Positions 18,438 through 27,231 of a stretch of DNA of 64,000 bases are shown in pieces; position 1 is the stretch's first letter, and the number at the start of each line of letters is the position of its first letter. The position numbers and the translations under genes were made by a program. Source of the stretch: Thermasporomyces composti (lineage in GTDB: Bacteria; Actinomycetota; Actinomycetes; Propionibacteriales; Actinopolymorphaceae); contig NZ_QTUC01000001.1 in the NCBI RefSeq assembly GCF_003386795.1, positions 4,030,001 through 4,094,000 of the forward strand. The letters run 5' to 3'. The notes under the pieces are model-generated. The model was not told where the DNA came from and searched no databases. It worked only from the letters and a program-made list of their open reading frames with translations.

Positions 18438-19349
18438 GTGGGCCCGGGTGACGCGCTCGCCGTCCTCTTCGCGCTGAGCGCGGCGGCGTCCTTCGGCGGT
18501 GCCGCAGCATTGCAGGAGAGAGCCGCCCACCGAGTCCCCGACACCGGCCTGGCCAGCGTCCGGCTGCTGTTGGCGCTCCTCCGGCAGGAGGGTTTCGTGC
18601 CGAGCCTGTGGCTGGCGATGCTCGGGTTCGTCCTCCAGGCGGTGGCCTTGCGGTTCGGTCCGCTGACCCTCGTCCAGCCTTTGCTCATCACCGGGACGCT
18701 GTTCTTCATCGGCTTCACCTGCGTGATTCGTCGGCAGTCTCCCGACCTGTGGCTGGTTGTCGGGAGCGTCTTGGCCCTGGCCGGTCTCACCGCCTTCATG
18801 CTGGTCGCGCAGCCGTCCGGTCAGGCGAACGAGTTCCACCCGAGCAGGTCGATCCCGCTCGTCATCGGCCTGGTGGCGACGGTCGTCGGCTGCCTGTTCC
18901 TCGCTCGGCGACTCTCCGGCGGCGTGCGCGCCTTGCCCCTCGCCGTGGCGACGGCGATCTGCTATGGGGTCACCGCCGGTCTGGTTCGCAGTCTGGCCGC
19001 CAGCTTCGACGGCGACCTGCTCTGGCTCGTCGGGCAGTGGCGGCTCTACGCGATTGCGCTCGTAGGGGCGGCCGGCTTCGCGCTCAACCAGCAGGCCTAC
19101 CAGAAGGGCATCATCGGTGTCCTCGCGGTTGCCACGATCACGGTGGGGGATCCTGCGGTCTCGATCGGCGTCGGCGTGGCGTGGCTGGGGGAGTCCATCC
19201 GGGGCGGACCATGGGCCACCTTCGGGGAGGTGGTGTCGCTGTTGGTGGTCGCGGGCGCCATCGTGCTGCTCGCCGCTCGGTCTCAGCGCCTCGGCGGGCG
19301 GATGGCCGGGAAGCCGACGCACACCGTCCAAGCGATCGATCGCGACTGA
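18438..19349 (+). CDS. DMT-superfamily (EamA-like) membrane transporter
   Basis: A 303-residue protein with about nine to ten hydrophobic helices and the two-repeat layout of drug/metabolite transporters: LAVLFALSAAASFGGAAALQ, FGPLTLVQPLLITGTLFFIGF, then KGIIGVLAVATITVGDPAVSIGVGVAWLGE. The GTG start at 18438 is two bases past the stop of the glycosyltransferase-acyltransferase gene, so they form one unit. Members move metabolites or flip lipids. Given the partner, translocation of the glycolipid product is a reasonable guess. The terminal GRMAGKPTHTVQAIDRD tail is cytoplasmic. Confidence 0.78.
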   Translation: MGPGDALAVLFALSAAASFGGAAALQERAAHRVPDTGLASVRLLLALLRQEGFVPSLWLAMLGFVLQAVALRFGPLTLVQPLLITGTLFFIGFTCVIRRQSPDLWLVVGSVLALAGLTAFMLVAQPSGQANEFHPSRSIPLVIGLVATVVGCLFLARRLSGGVRALPLAVATAICYGVTAGLVRSLAASFDGDLLWLVGQWRLYAIALVGAAGFALNQQAYQKGIIGVLAVATITVGDPAVSIGVGVAWLGESIRGGPWATFGEVVSLLVVAGAIVLLAARSQRLGGRMAGKPTHTVQAIDRD

Positions 19350-19371
19350 CCGTGGCGCGGGTCGTCCGCCG

Positions 19372-20073
19372 CTAGCCTGTCCCACCCACCTTGTCGAGCA
19401 CCTTGTCCCACCATGTGCGCATACCGCTCGGGTAGCGGGCTCGCGACCTGGCCAGCCGCTGGCTCCCGGGCCGGTACCACCGACGCGCCCACAGCGAGCC
19501 CGGCTTGGCCAGCCGCAGCGCCGCCACCACGGCGACGATCGGCACGACGATACCGATGATCCCGGCGCTGGTCTTGCCCTTGGCGATCGCCACGAACGCG
19601 AAGGTCAGGTTGACGGCGACCGTCACGCCGACGGCCAGCGCGCCGGTTCCGGCGTCAGGGGCCAGCGGATCAGCGCCGAGGAGCAGCAGGCCGCCGATGG
19701 TCGCAGTGACCAGCACGGCATCGACCGACGTGCGGCCCTCGTTGGTCCAGTAGACGTCCTGCAGGCGCAGCCACAGCGCGAACTCGTCCAGCGTCAGCGC
19801 AGCGCCGCACGCGAACGCCGCAGCGAGCACCTCCAGCCAGGGCGACGGCGGCTGGTAGGCGAACTCGAGCGCGCCGGTGACGAGCATGAGGAAGATCCCG
19901 TAGACCTCGTGGTGTACGTGCACGTTCCCGAGGCGGAGGTTGTGGAACGGGCCACGGTGTGCCCGGATCATCCGCGTGATGAGACGAGTCACGAGGAATG
20001 TCACGACGAAAGCGAGGAGCATCCAGGCCAGGACGCCGCGCCCGGGACCGCCGCCCAGCTCGATGTCGATCAC
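19372..20073 (-). CDS. multi-pass membrane protein of unknown function
   Basis: The 233-residue protein starts with GTG at 20073, with GGAGGGGG upstream. It has about six hydrophobic segments (LAWMLLAFVVTFLVTRLI, IFLMLVTGALEFAY, VLVTATIGGLLLLG, LAVGVTVAVNLTFAFVAIA, IIGIVVPIVAVVAALRLA). A conserved-looking His-rich loop NVHVHHEVYGI follows the first helix, and a basic cytoplasmic tail ends the protein. I recognise the type as an actinobacterial conserved integral membrane protein but cannot assign a function. The His cluster could bind a metal. It is convergent with the DMT transporter gene. Confidence 0.7.
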   Translation of the reverse strand: MIDIELGGGPGRGVLAWMLLAFVVTFLVTRLITRMIRAHRGPFHNLRLGNVHVHHEVYGIFLMLVTGALEFAYQPPSPWLEVLAAAFACGAALTLDEFALWLRLQDVYWTNEGRTSVDAVLVTATIGGLLLLGADPLAPDAGTGALAVGVTVAVNLTFAFVAIAKGKTSAGIIGIVVPIVAVVAALRLAKPGSLWARRWYRPGSQRLARSRARYPSGMRTWWDKVLDKVGGTG

Positions 20074-20292
20074 GCCGGTGACCCCCTCCTCGTCGCGCGC
20101 CGGTGGCGACGTGGCTCGCCTCGGACTATTAGGGCCTTGACCCGCGACTCACACCGCAAACGGAGGTCTCGCCGGCAGGGGCGGAGAGCGCGACCAACCG
20201 CCCGCCTCGTGACCTTGTGCCTTGCGAATCCCTCACAGGGACAGGAGACTGAGGCCGACGACGGGCTTTCGAGCGGGGGGCGGGAGGTGCTC

Positions 20293-21393
20293 ATGGCGGA
20301 CCCGCTGCCGATCACCATCCTCACGTCGACGAGCGAGGTTCTGCGGCAGACCGCCGTCTCGGCGCTCCTGTGCGACGTCCCGCGGTTGGTCGTTCTCCAG
20401 CACGACCTTGACACCCGCCGAGGTGACGAGCCACTCCGCCGAGTGGTCTACGACCTCGAGGGTGTGGTGGAGAGCGGCAGCGTCCCGCTCGAGCACGCGT
20501 GCTTGAGCTGTGCGTTGCGGGAAGACGTCGTCCCCGCTCTCGTGCGCCTCGCGCTTCGCGGTCGGTGGGAAAGGGCCATCCTCGCCCTGCCCGTCACGGC
20601 CGAGCCGGGTCTGGTCCTCGACGCGTTGACCGTGGGCGTGGTCGCCGGACGTCCGGTCTCCTCGGTCATCCGCCCAGGTGGTGTGGTGGCCACGGTCGAC
20701 CTGACCAGCGTGGTGGCTGACCTGTTCGGTGACGACTTGCTCATCGAGCGGGGTATGGCGATGACCTCCGACGACCGACGGGCGGTCGGCGAGGTCCTGG
20801 CTCACCAGATCGAATGCGCCGACGTGGTGGCAACGTCGGGGCGGCCCGTGCCGGGTGATCGCGAGGCCGCGGTCCTGCGACATCTCGCGCCCGCGTCGTC
20901 GATGGTGGGGGACGTCCACGAGCTGGACTGGATCGAGGCACTTCGCCACGCGGGTCAAGCGCAGGGACCCGCGCGTGGGGACTATCGGCGTGCGGTCCTC
21001 CCGCCCGCCACCGAGGAGCACGGCGTGTGGACGGTGGATCTCACCTCGTGGCGTCCGGTCCACCCGGCTCGGCTCCACGACCGGATCGTCGAGTTGGCCG
21101 GGGGTCGTCAACGCAGTCGCGGGTGGTTCTGGTTGCCGACGCGACCGCACGCGGTGTGCGGCTGGGACAATGCGGGTGGCCAGCTGAGCATCGGCACGGT
21201 GGGACGGTGGTCCAGCACCCCGCGGCATACCCGCATCGTCGTGACCGGGATCGACGACAGTCGTGCGAGGCTGCGAGAGGTCTTCGAAGGCGTGCTGATG
21301 ACCGACTCCGAGCTCGCCCGCGGGCTAGCGCACTGGGAGGACCGCGACGACGGCTTCTCCCCGTGGCTGGGCGAGATCGACGAGGCGGCCTGA
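20293..21393 (+). CDS. CobW/YciC-like protein lacking GTPase motifs
   Basis: A 366-residue protein built like CobW/ZNG1-type metallochaperones, including the C-terminal CobW_C region (GWFWLPTRPHAVCGWDNAGGQLSIG...RIVVTGIDDSRARLREVFEGVLMTDSEL). However, the expected GAGKTT P-loop is replaced by STSEVLRQTAVSALL and no NKxD base-recognition motif is present. The metal-binding CxCC site is reduced to HACLSCAL, with Cys70 and Cys73. So it probably cannot bind GTP in the normal way and may be a scaffold or metal-handling pseudo-GTPase. ATG 20293 has GGGAGGTG four bases upstream. The 219 bases upstream show no clear Zur-type palindrome. Confidence 0.72.
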   Translation: MADPLPITILTSTSEVLRQTAVSALLCDVPRLVVLQHDLDTRRGDEPLRRVVYDLEGVVESGSVPLEHACLSCALREDVVPALVRLALRGRWERAILALPVTAEPGLVLDALTVGVVAGRPVSSVIRPGGVVATVDLTSVVADLFGDDLLIERGMAMTSDDRRAVGEVLAHQIECADVVATSGRPVPGDREAAVLRHLAPASSMVGDVHELDWIEALRHAGQAQGPARGDYRRAVLPPATEEHGVWTVDLTSWRPVHPARLHDRIVELAGGRQRSRGWFWLPTRPHAVCGWDNAGGQLSIGTVGRWSSTPRHTRIVVTGIDDSRARLREVFEGVLMTDSELARGLAHWEDRDDGFSPWLGEIDEAA

Positions 21394-21416
21394 GGACACC
21401 GGCGAGGCAGGCCCGG

Positions 21417-22421
21417 CTAGACGGGCGCCGCGAGGCAGACGGCGAAGTCTCCGGCCGGGTCGGTCCACCACGCCTCGAGCGCGAGACCGGCTGCCGCGAG
21501 CTCCCGCTCCACACCGTCGCGGCGGAACTTCGCCGAAACCTCGGTGCGCATCTCCTCGCCTTCGGCGAACTCCACGGTGAGGTCGAGACGGGCGATGCGA
21601 ACCCGCTGGCGCACGACCGAGCGCAGCCGCATCTCGATCCACTCGTGCTCGGCGTCCCAGAGCGCGACATGCTCGAACGCCTCTGGGACGAAGTCCCCGT
21701 CCAGCGCCCGGTTGATGACATGGAGCACGTTCCGGTTGAAGTCGGCGGTGACACCGGCCGCGTCGTCGTAGGCGCGGACCAGACGGTCCGGGTTCTTCAC
21801 CAGGTCGGTGCCCAGGAGGAGGCGGTCGGACTCGCCGAGACAGGCTCGACAGGCGGCCAGGAACCTCGCACGGGGGCCCGGGGTGAGGTTGCCGATCGTG
21901 CCGCCGAGGAAAGCGACGAGACGGGTTCCCACGCGTGGCAGCAGGGAAAGGTGGCGCTCAAAGTCGGCGACCACGCCGTGGGTGTCGACGTCTGGGTAGT
22001 CCACCCGGAGGGACTCGATCGCCCCCTGCAAGGCGCTGTCGCTCACATCGACCGGGATGTATCGAGTGAGCGTCTGAGCGGCCCGCATGCCGTCCAGCAA
22101 CAGTCGGGTCTTCGTCGACGAGCCGGAGCCCAACTCCACCAGCGTGTCCGCTCCCGCCCGCGTCGCGATCTCAGCCGCGTGGGCGGCGAGGATCGCCTGC
22201 TCCGCACGGGTGGGGTAGTACTCCGGCAACGTGGTGATGCGCTCGAAGAGGGCGCTGCCCCGGGCGTCGTAGAAATACTTCGGCGGCAGAGACTTCGGCG
22301 TACGACGCAGTCCGTCGCGGACGTCGCGGGCGAGGCTCGCGGCCAGGTCCGCGTCGGTGAGGTAGCGGGTGAGCTGGACCACCTCGCGGCAGCCGGACTG
22401 GTGGGTCACGCGGTCGGTCAC
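21417..22421 (-). CDS. egtD: EgtD, histidine N-alpha-trimethyltransferase
   Basis: A 334-residue S-adenosylmethionine methyltransferase that converts histidine to hercynine, the first step of ergothioneine synthesis. Family blocks visible are LPPKYFYDARGSALFERITTLPEYYPTRAEQAIL, the SAM site TLVELGSGSSTKTRLLLD, IPVDVSDSAL, VAFLGGTIGNLTP and LLGTDLVKNPDRLVRAYDDAAGVTADFNRNVL. The GTG at 22421 is preferred because AGGGAGG lies five bases upstream; an in-frame GTG seven codons earlier has none. It is last in the minus-strand egtA-egtB-egtC-egtD series. Confidence 0.95.
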   Translation of the reverse strand: MTDRVTHQSGCREVVQLTRYLTDADLAASLARDVRDGLRRTPKSLPPKYFYDARGSALFERITTLPEYYPTRAEQAILAAHAAEIATRAGADTLVELGSGSSTKTRLLLDGMRAAQTLTRYIPVDVSDSALQGAIESLRVDYPDVDTHGVVADFERHLSLLPRVGTRLVAFLGGTIGNLTPGPRARFLAACRACLGESDRLLLGTDLVKNPDRLVRAYDDAAGVTADFNRNVLHVINRALDGDFVPEAFEHVALWDAEHEWIEMRLRSVVRQRVRIARLDLTVEFAEGEEMRTEVSAKFRRDGVERELAAAGLALEAWWTDPAGDFAVCLAAPV

Positions 22422-22457
22422 CTGAGCCTCCCTTGCGGACACGCGGCTGGTCGAGTG

Positions 22458-23183
22458 CTAGAGCGGGGTGATCTCGACGCCGTCCTCGTTCGCCTCGACC
22501 AGTGAGCGGGGAGGAACGGCCGTCCAGTGGAGGTCATCGTGGGGCTCAGACGCCAGGACGATCGCCGTCGGCGTCTGTCGGACGAAGAGCGTGTCGCCCC
22601 AGGTCGTGCCTGCGACACGGGCGCCGTCGGTGGCCAGCAGGTTGAGCCGACCGCCGCCGACCGCCACGACGTCGCGGATCGTCTGGGCCAGACCGGTGGC
22701 CAGGTCCGCGCCGGCCTGCCAGTGCGCCACGGCGCGTCCGAACAGCAAGGCCGAGTCGAGCGGGGCGAGGGCATCCGGAACCCATGCCGTGGCCTCCGTG
22801 AGCGCCTTCCGGGCGAGCTGGAGGTCGTGGAGGACGCCGTTGTGGCTGAACAGCCAGCGGCCGTAGGTGAACGGCGCGACGCCGGACTCCTCGCAGGGGT
22901 AGCCGGGAGTCGCGGACCGAACCGCGGCGAGGACGGCGGTGGAGACGATCGTCGGGGCGAGGCTGGCGAACGACTGGTCGCTCCAGATCGGCTGCGCGCG
23001 CCGGTACCGAACCGGCTCCGGACGCAGCGGGGAGTACCAGCCCACGCCGAACCCGTCGACGTTGACCGAGCCGAACCGCTGCTGGCGAGGTGCGTACGCC
23101 TGCCGGGACAGCGAGTGCGGCGGCTCGAGCAGCAGGGCCGACAAGGTGATCGGGTGGCCGAGGTAGGCAAGGTGGCGGCACAT
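22458..23183 (-). CDS. egtC: EgtC, gamma-glutamyl hercynylcysteine S-oxide hydrolase
   Basis: A 241-residue class II glutamine amidotransferase-fold enzyme. Met1 is followed by the catalytic Cys2 (MCRHLAYLGHPITL), exposed after Met removal. FSHNGVLHDL, the NVDGFGVGWY segment and DSALLFGRAV are family blocks. It removes the gamma-glutamyl group from the EgtB product in ergothioneine synthesis. It lies between egtB (12-base gap) and egtD. Confidence 0.95.
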   Translation of the reverse strand: MCRHLAYLGHPITLSALLLEPPHSLSRQAYAPRQQRFGSVNVDGFGVGWYSPLRPEPVRYRRAQPIWSDQSFASLAPTIVSTAVLAAVRSATPGYPCEESGVAPFTYGRWLFSHNGVLHDLQLARKALTEATAWVPDALAPLDSALLFGRAVAHWQAGADLATGLAQTIRDVVAVGGGRLNLLATDGARVAGTTWGDTLFVRQTPTAIVLASEPHDDLHWTAVPPRSLVEANEDGVEITPL

Positions 23184-23195
23184 GGTCGGGACCCG

Positions 23196-24548
23196 TCAGG
23201 CGTCGCGAGCGCAGCGGAAGCCGACGAAGATCTGCCGGCGGATGGGGAAGTCCCAGTTGCGGAACGTGGTTCGACAGGCAGTGGGATCGGTCGCCCACGA
23301 GCCGCCGCGCAGCACCTTGTACTTGGAGCCGAAGAACACCTCGGAGTACTCCCGATACGGGAACGCCCGAAAGCCGGGATAGCCGGTGAAGGACGTGGAC
23401 GTCCACTCCCAGACGTCGCCCACCATCTGGAGTGCCCCGACCGGCGAGGCTCCGCGCGGGAACGAGCCCACCGGAGTCGGCTGAAGACGGACCTGGCCGA
23501 GGTTGGCGTGCTCGGCTCCGGCCTGCTCGTCACCCCAGGGGTAGCGGTACTTGACCTTCCGCACCGGATCCCAGGACGCCGCCTTCTCCCACTCCTGCTC
23601 GGTCGGCAGTCGCTTGCCGGCCCAGCGCGCGTAGGCCTCCGCCTCGTACCAGCACACGTGCTGCACCGGCTCGTCCATCGGCAAGGGCTCGACGCGGCCG
23701 AACCTGCGCCGGAACCACTCGCCGTCGGATCGCAGCCAGAAGGCCGGGGTGCGCTTGTTCGACCGTTGCCGCCACTCCCAACCGGCCGGCGACCACCACC
23801 GCGGGTTGTCGTATCCGCCGTCCTCGACGAAGGCGACGTACTCGGCGTTGCAGACCGGGGTGGTGTCGATCCAGAACGCCGGGAGATTGACGACGTGGGC
23901 GGGGCGCTCGTTGTCGTAGGCCCACGGGTCGGTCGACGTGCCCATGACGAACTCGCCGGCCTCGACCAGCACCTCCGCGGGCGTCGGCGCCGTCACGCGG
24001 GGAACGGGCGGCGGGTCGGTGCCGAGCAGGACCGGTTCGCCGCGGCGTAGTTGGTGGGTGGCGAGCATGGTCTCGTCGTGCTGGTGCTCGTGTTGGATCA
24101 CCATCCGGTAGACGAAGCCGTCGGCGAGGAGCGGCTTGTCCGGGGAGAAGCGAACACTCGCCAAGGAGTCGAGCACCTTCCGGCGGACCAGGCCGATGTA
24201 GTCCTCCGCCTCGGTCGGGTCGAGCAACGGAAGTGAAGGCCGCTCCGCCCGAGGATGCTCGAAGGCGTTGTACAAGTGGTCGATCTCGGGGCGCATCGGA
24301 GCGACGCCGACCGCGGCACGCAGCAGCCACAGCTCCTCGTAGTTGCCCACGTGGGCGAGATCCCAGACCAGCGGCGACATCAGACGCGAGTGCTGCTTGA
24401 CCAGCTCGTCCTCGTCCAAGACCCGGGTGGTGAGGGCGAAGCTGCGGGCGCGGACTCGCTCCAGCTCGCCGGCGAGGAGCTCCCTGAGTCGCTCGGTGTC
24501 GGTCTCAGTCGGCGCGTCGGAGGACGTGAGCGGTTCGGTCTCGTTCAT
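23196..24548 (-). CDS. egtB: EgtB, hercynine oxygenase (sulfoxide synthase)
   Basis: A 450-residue protein with an N-terminal DinB-like helical domain carrying the iron-binding histidines (WDLAHVGNYEELW and IQHEHQHDETM) and a C-terminal FGE-sulfatase/C-type lectin domain (VEAGEFVMGTS, KRLPTEQEWEKAASWDP, VGDVWEWTSTSFTGYPGF, VLRGGSWATDP). It joins gamma-glutamylcysteine to hercynine by O2-dependent C-S bond formation. The ATG at 24548 has GGGAGG seven bases upstream; a longer frame to 24593 adds an unconvincing basic extension. The 5' end overlaps the egtA 3' end by 44 bases. Confidence 0.95.
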   Translation of the reverse strand: MNETEPLTSSDAPTETDTERLRELLAGELERVRARSFALTTRVLDEDELVKQHSRLMSPLVWDLAHVGNYEELWLLRAAVGVAPMRPEIDHLYNAFEHPRAERPSLPLLDPTEAEDYIGLVRRKVLDSLASVRFSPDKPLLADGFVYRMVIQHEHQHDETMLATHQLRRGEPVLLGTDPPPVPRVTAPTPAEVLVEAGEFVMGTSTDPWAYDNERPAHVVNLPAFWIDTTPVCNAEYVAFVEDGGYDNPRWWSPAGWEWRQRSNKRTPAFWLRSDGEWFRRRFGRVEPLPMDEPVQHVCWYEAEAYARWAGKRLPTEQEWEKAASWDPVRKVKYRYPWGDEQAGAEHANLGQVRLQPTPVGSFPRGASPVGALQMVGDVWEWTSTSFTGYPGFRAFPYREYSEVFFGSKYKVLRGGSWATDPTACRTTFRNWDFPIRRQIFVGFRCARDA

Positions 24549-25839
24549 CTGGGTCCTCCCTGTGGATCCCGGTCTTCGCGGCCTCCCCGTCACCGCCCGC
24601 CTTCGTGGTGGCCTCCGACCGCCACGCGCGTCGGGACCCGGTGGTCTCGGCGCACGCGGAAGAGCGGACGTCGTCGGCCGGGCTGCGGCCTCGGGCCACG
24701 TAGCGGTCGGTGTAGGACTCGACGAGCGAGATGAGCGCCGGATCGGCGTTCGAGGTGGTCAGCTGGTCGAGCGCGGCGTCGAAGCAGACTCGGGCGGCGC
24801 GCGCGAGGGCCGGGGAGGCCAGACCGTCTCGCGCGGCTTCCTCCCAGGCGTCCCGCACCGGCTCGACAGCGGCCTCGACCCGGTCGCCCACCGCTGGGTC
24901 GTCGACCAGCGCGCTCAGCACCGCCAGCGGAACCGGCCAGTACGCGGTCGATTGAGCGTCGAGGTAGCGGACCTCGAACCAGCCGCGGGGCCGTACCGGT
25001 GGAAAGAGGGTGGTGAGGTGGTAGGCGAGGTCCTCGGTGGTGGGTCGCGTGTCGACGCTCTCGACCCACTGCCGGAAGGTGAGTCCGGGATCGGTTCGGC
25101 GGCGTCCGTCGGAGAGCCAACGCACCATGAGAGGTGCGTCGAGCGCGTAGTCGGTCCAGGCGCGCACAGGGTTCGCGCCCTCAGGCGGGCGTGTTCGAGG
25201 AGGATCGAGGCGTAGCCACACCGCCTGTCGGGTTGACTTCCAGCCGGTGTCGCGTCCGGCGTGTCGCGACGAGTTGGCGAACGCGGCGACGAGCGTCGGT
25301 CCGATGGCGTGGAGGAGCCGCCAGCGGCGGGCGACGTCCGCGCAGTCGACTCCGACGTCCAGATTGACCTGGAGGGCCGCCGTGCCGCACATCATGACCC
25401 TGCCAGCCGGGCCGCGCCGGTCGAAGTAGGCCTCCATCGTGTCGTAGCGCGGGTTGAAGACCTGGCGTCGCGGACGTCGCACCGGGTCGGTGCCCGTCCC
25501 CAGCAACGCGAGTCCGCTGGCGGCGAGCGCGGCCTCGACGTGCTCGAGGTCGGCTGTCACGCCTTTCCAGCAGGCCACGACTCCTGGCGCGGCTGGGGAG
25601 CTCAGCTCGAGCTGACCGCCAGGTTCGAAGCTCACGCGGCTCCCACCCGGCAAGGGTTCGGCATGGTCGAGGACCGAGCGGATGGCGTCCAGCGGGACAT
25701 GGCGGCTCGGATCGGACGGAGCGATGACGAACCACTCCAGTTCGACACCCACCGTGACAGCCGGGCCGGTGGGGAAGCAGGTGGTCGCGACGTACCGATG
25801 GACGTCCTCGCTCGTGCTCAGCTGTCTCGCCCCGGCCAC
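24505..25839 (-). CDS. egtA: EgtA, glutamate-cysteine ligase of ergothioneine synthesis
   Basis: A GCS2-family ligase of about 444 residues. It has VGVELEWFV near the start, FEPGGQLELSSPAAPGV, RYDTMEAYFDRRGPAGRVMMCGTAALQVNLD, LVAAFANSSRH, DYALDAPLM and WFEVRYLDAQ, all matching EgtA. It makes gamma-glutamylcysteine for EgtB. GTG 25839 has GGAGG four bases upstream; an in-frame GTG at 25857 is an alternative. The last 40 residues are low-complexity and overlap egtB, probably a late-acquired tail. Downstream of gcdH on the same strand with a gap of about 80 bases. Confidence 0.92.
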   Translation of the reverse strand: MAGARQLSTSEDVHRYVATTCFPTGPAVTVGVELEWFVIAPSDPSRHVPLDAIRSVLDHAEPLPGGSRVSFEPGGQLELSSPAAPGVVACWKGVTADLEHVEAALAASGLALLGTGTDPVRRPRRQVFNPRYDTMEAYFDRRGPAGRVMMCGTAALQVNLDVGVDCADVARRWRLLHAIGPTLVAAFANSSRHAGRDTGWKSTRQAVWLRLDPPRTRPPEGANPVRAWTDYALDAPLMVRWLSDGRRRTDPGLTFRQWVESVDTRPTTEDLAYHLTTLFPPVRPRGWFEVRYLDAQSTAYWPVPLAVLSALVDDPAVGDRVEAAVEPVRDAWEEAARDGLASPALARAARVCFDAALDQLTTSNADPALISLVESYTDRYVARGRSPADDVRSSACAETTGSRRAWRSEATTKAGGDGEAAKTGIHREDPDERDRTAHVLRRAD

Positions 25840-25920
25840 GGCACCTCCCACGAGCACTTCGAGGTGAGGATGCCCGTGTCCGTGCGGGGCTAACTTTTGT
25901 CGGTGGTTTGCGGACCGGGC

Positions 25921-27099
25921 TCAGCGGAACGCGCTGAGCCCGGTGATCGCCTCCCCGAGGATCAGCGTGTGGATCTCGTCCGTGCCTTCGTAGGTTCGGA
26001 CCGACTCCAGGTTGTTGGCATGGCGGAGGACGGGGTACTCCGACGAGATTCCGTTCGCGCCCAGGATGGTGCGAGCCGTCCGGGCGATGTGGAGTGCGGC
26101 GCGAACGTTGCTGAGCTTGCCCATGCTCACCTGCTCAGGCCGGAGTCGACCTTGGTCCTTGAGGCGACCGAGGTGTAGCGCCAGCAGCAGACCTCTGTTG
26201 AGCTCCACCGCCATGTCGACGAGCTTCTCCTGGGTCAGCTGGAACGCGCCGATCGGCTTGCCGAACTGCTCGCGTTCCCGGGCGTAGCGCAGGGCAGTCT
26301 CGAAGCAGGTGCGAGCGGCGCCCAGCGCGCCCCAGATGATCCCGTACCTCGCCTCGTTCAGGCACGACAACGGCGCCCGCAGGCCCCGCGCCTTGGGCAG
26401 CTCCGCATCGTGCGGGAGACGGCACTGGTCGAAGATGAGCTCGGAGGTGACCGAGGCGCGCAAGGAGAGCTTGCCGCGTAGATCCCTGGTGGTGAACCCT
26501 GGGGTATCCCGCGGGACGCAGAAGCCCTTGATCCCGTCATCGGTTCTGGCCCACACCACGGCGACGTCGGCGATGCCGCCGTTGGTGATCCACATCTTGG
26601 TGCCGTTCAACACCCAGCCCTGGCCGTTGCGCCGGGCGGTCGTTCGCATCGCACTCGGATCGCTGCCGTGGTCGGGTTCGGTGAGGCCGAAGCAGCCGAC
26701 CGCCTCGCCCGAGGCGAGCCGAGGTAACCAATGATCCTTCTGCTCGGTCGAGCCGTACCGCCACAGCGCCTCCATGGCGAGGGAGCCCTGCACGGAGACG
26801 AAGCTGCGCAACGCGCTGTCGGCCGCTTCCAGCTCCAAGCAGGCAAGCCCATAGCTCACCGCGTTGGCGCCGGCACCGCCGTAGTCGGTCAGTCGCATAC
26901 CGAGCAGGCCGAGCTCACCGAGCCGGGGGATGAGGTGCGTAGGAAAGCGCCCTGTCTCGAACCACTCCGCCACGAAGGGGTGAGCGGCCTCGTCGAGAAA
27001 CCGTCGAACCGTCTGCTGGACCGCTCGTTCCTCGTCGCTGAGCAGGTCGCGGAGGTCCAACAGGTCGGACGGGTCGAGTGGTCGGGAACCGCTGGTCAT
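25921..27099 (-). CDS. gcdH: acyl-CoA dehydrogenase, glutaryl-CoA dehydrogenase-like
   Basis: A 392-residue flavoenzyme. FAD/substrate motifs seen are CFGLTEPDHGSDPSAMRTTA, WVLNGTKMWITNGGIADVAVVWART and REREQFGKPIGAFQLTQEKLVDMA. The catalytic Glu sits in VRTYEGTDEIHTLILGEAITG, which also closely resembles the C-terminus of glutaryl-CoA dehydrogenases (oxidative decarboxylation of glutaryl-CoA to crotonyl-CoA in lysine/tryptophan catabolism). ATG 27099 is used; another ATG is three codons upstream. A link to ergothioneine genes downstream is not expected and may be only positional. Confidence 0.9.
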   Translation of the reverse strand: MTSGSRPLDPSDLLDLRDLLSDEERAVQQTVRRFLDEAAHPFVAEWFETGRFPTHLIPRLGELGLLGMRLTDYGGAGANAVSYGLACLELEAADSALRSFVSVQGSLAMEALWRYGSTEQKDHWLPRLASGEAVGCFGLTEPDHGSDPSAMRTTARRNGQGWVLNGTKMWITNGGIADVAVVWARTDDGIKGFCVPRDTPGFTTRDLRGKLSLRASVTSELIFDQCRLPHDAELPKARGLRAPLSCLNEARYGIIWGALGAARTCFETALRYAREREQFGKPIGAFQLTQEKLVDMAVELNRGLLLALHLGRLKDQGRLRPEQVSMGKLSNVRAALHIARTARTILGANGISSEYPVLRHANNLESVRTYEGTDEIHTLILGEAITGLSAFR

Positions 27100-27231
27100 G
27101 CACCGCATCCTGGCAGGCGCACGGTGTCGAGAGCGAACGCCCTCGTGGCCAGCGCGGATCACCCTCGGAAGAGGAGGACGGCCTTCGCGACGCGCCTCAT
27201 ACTGTCGGCGTCTCGAGACGGGGAGCACACG

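Noticed and set aside
19117-20292. plus-strand extension upstream of the CobW-like gene
   Set aside because: It overlaps the DMT transporter out of frame and the antisense membrane protein; a strong ribosome site marks ATG 20293.
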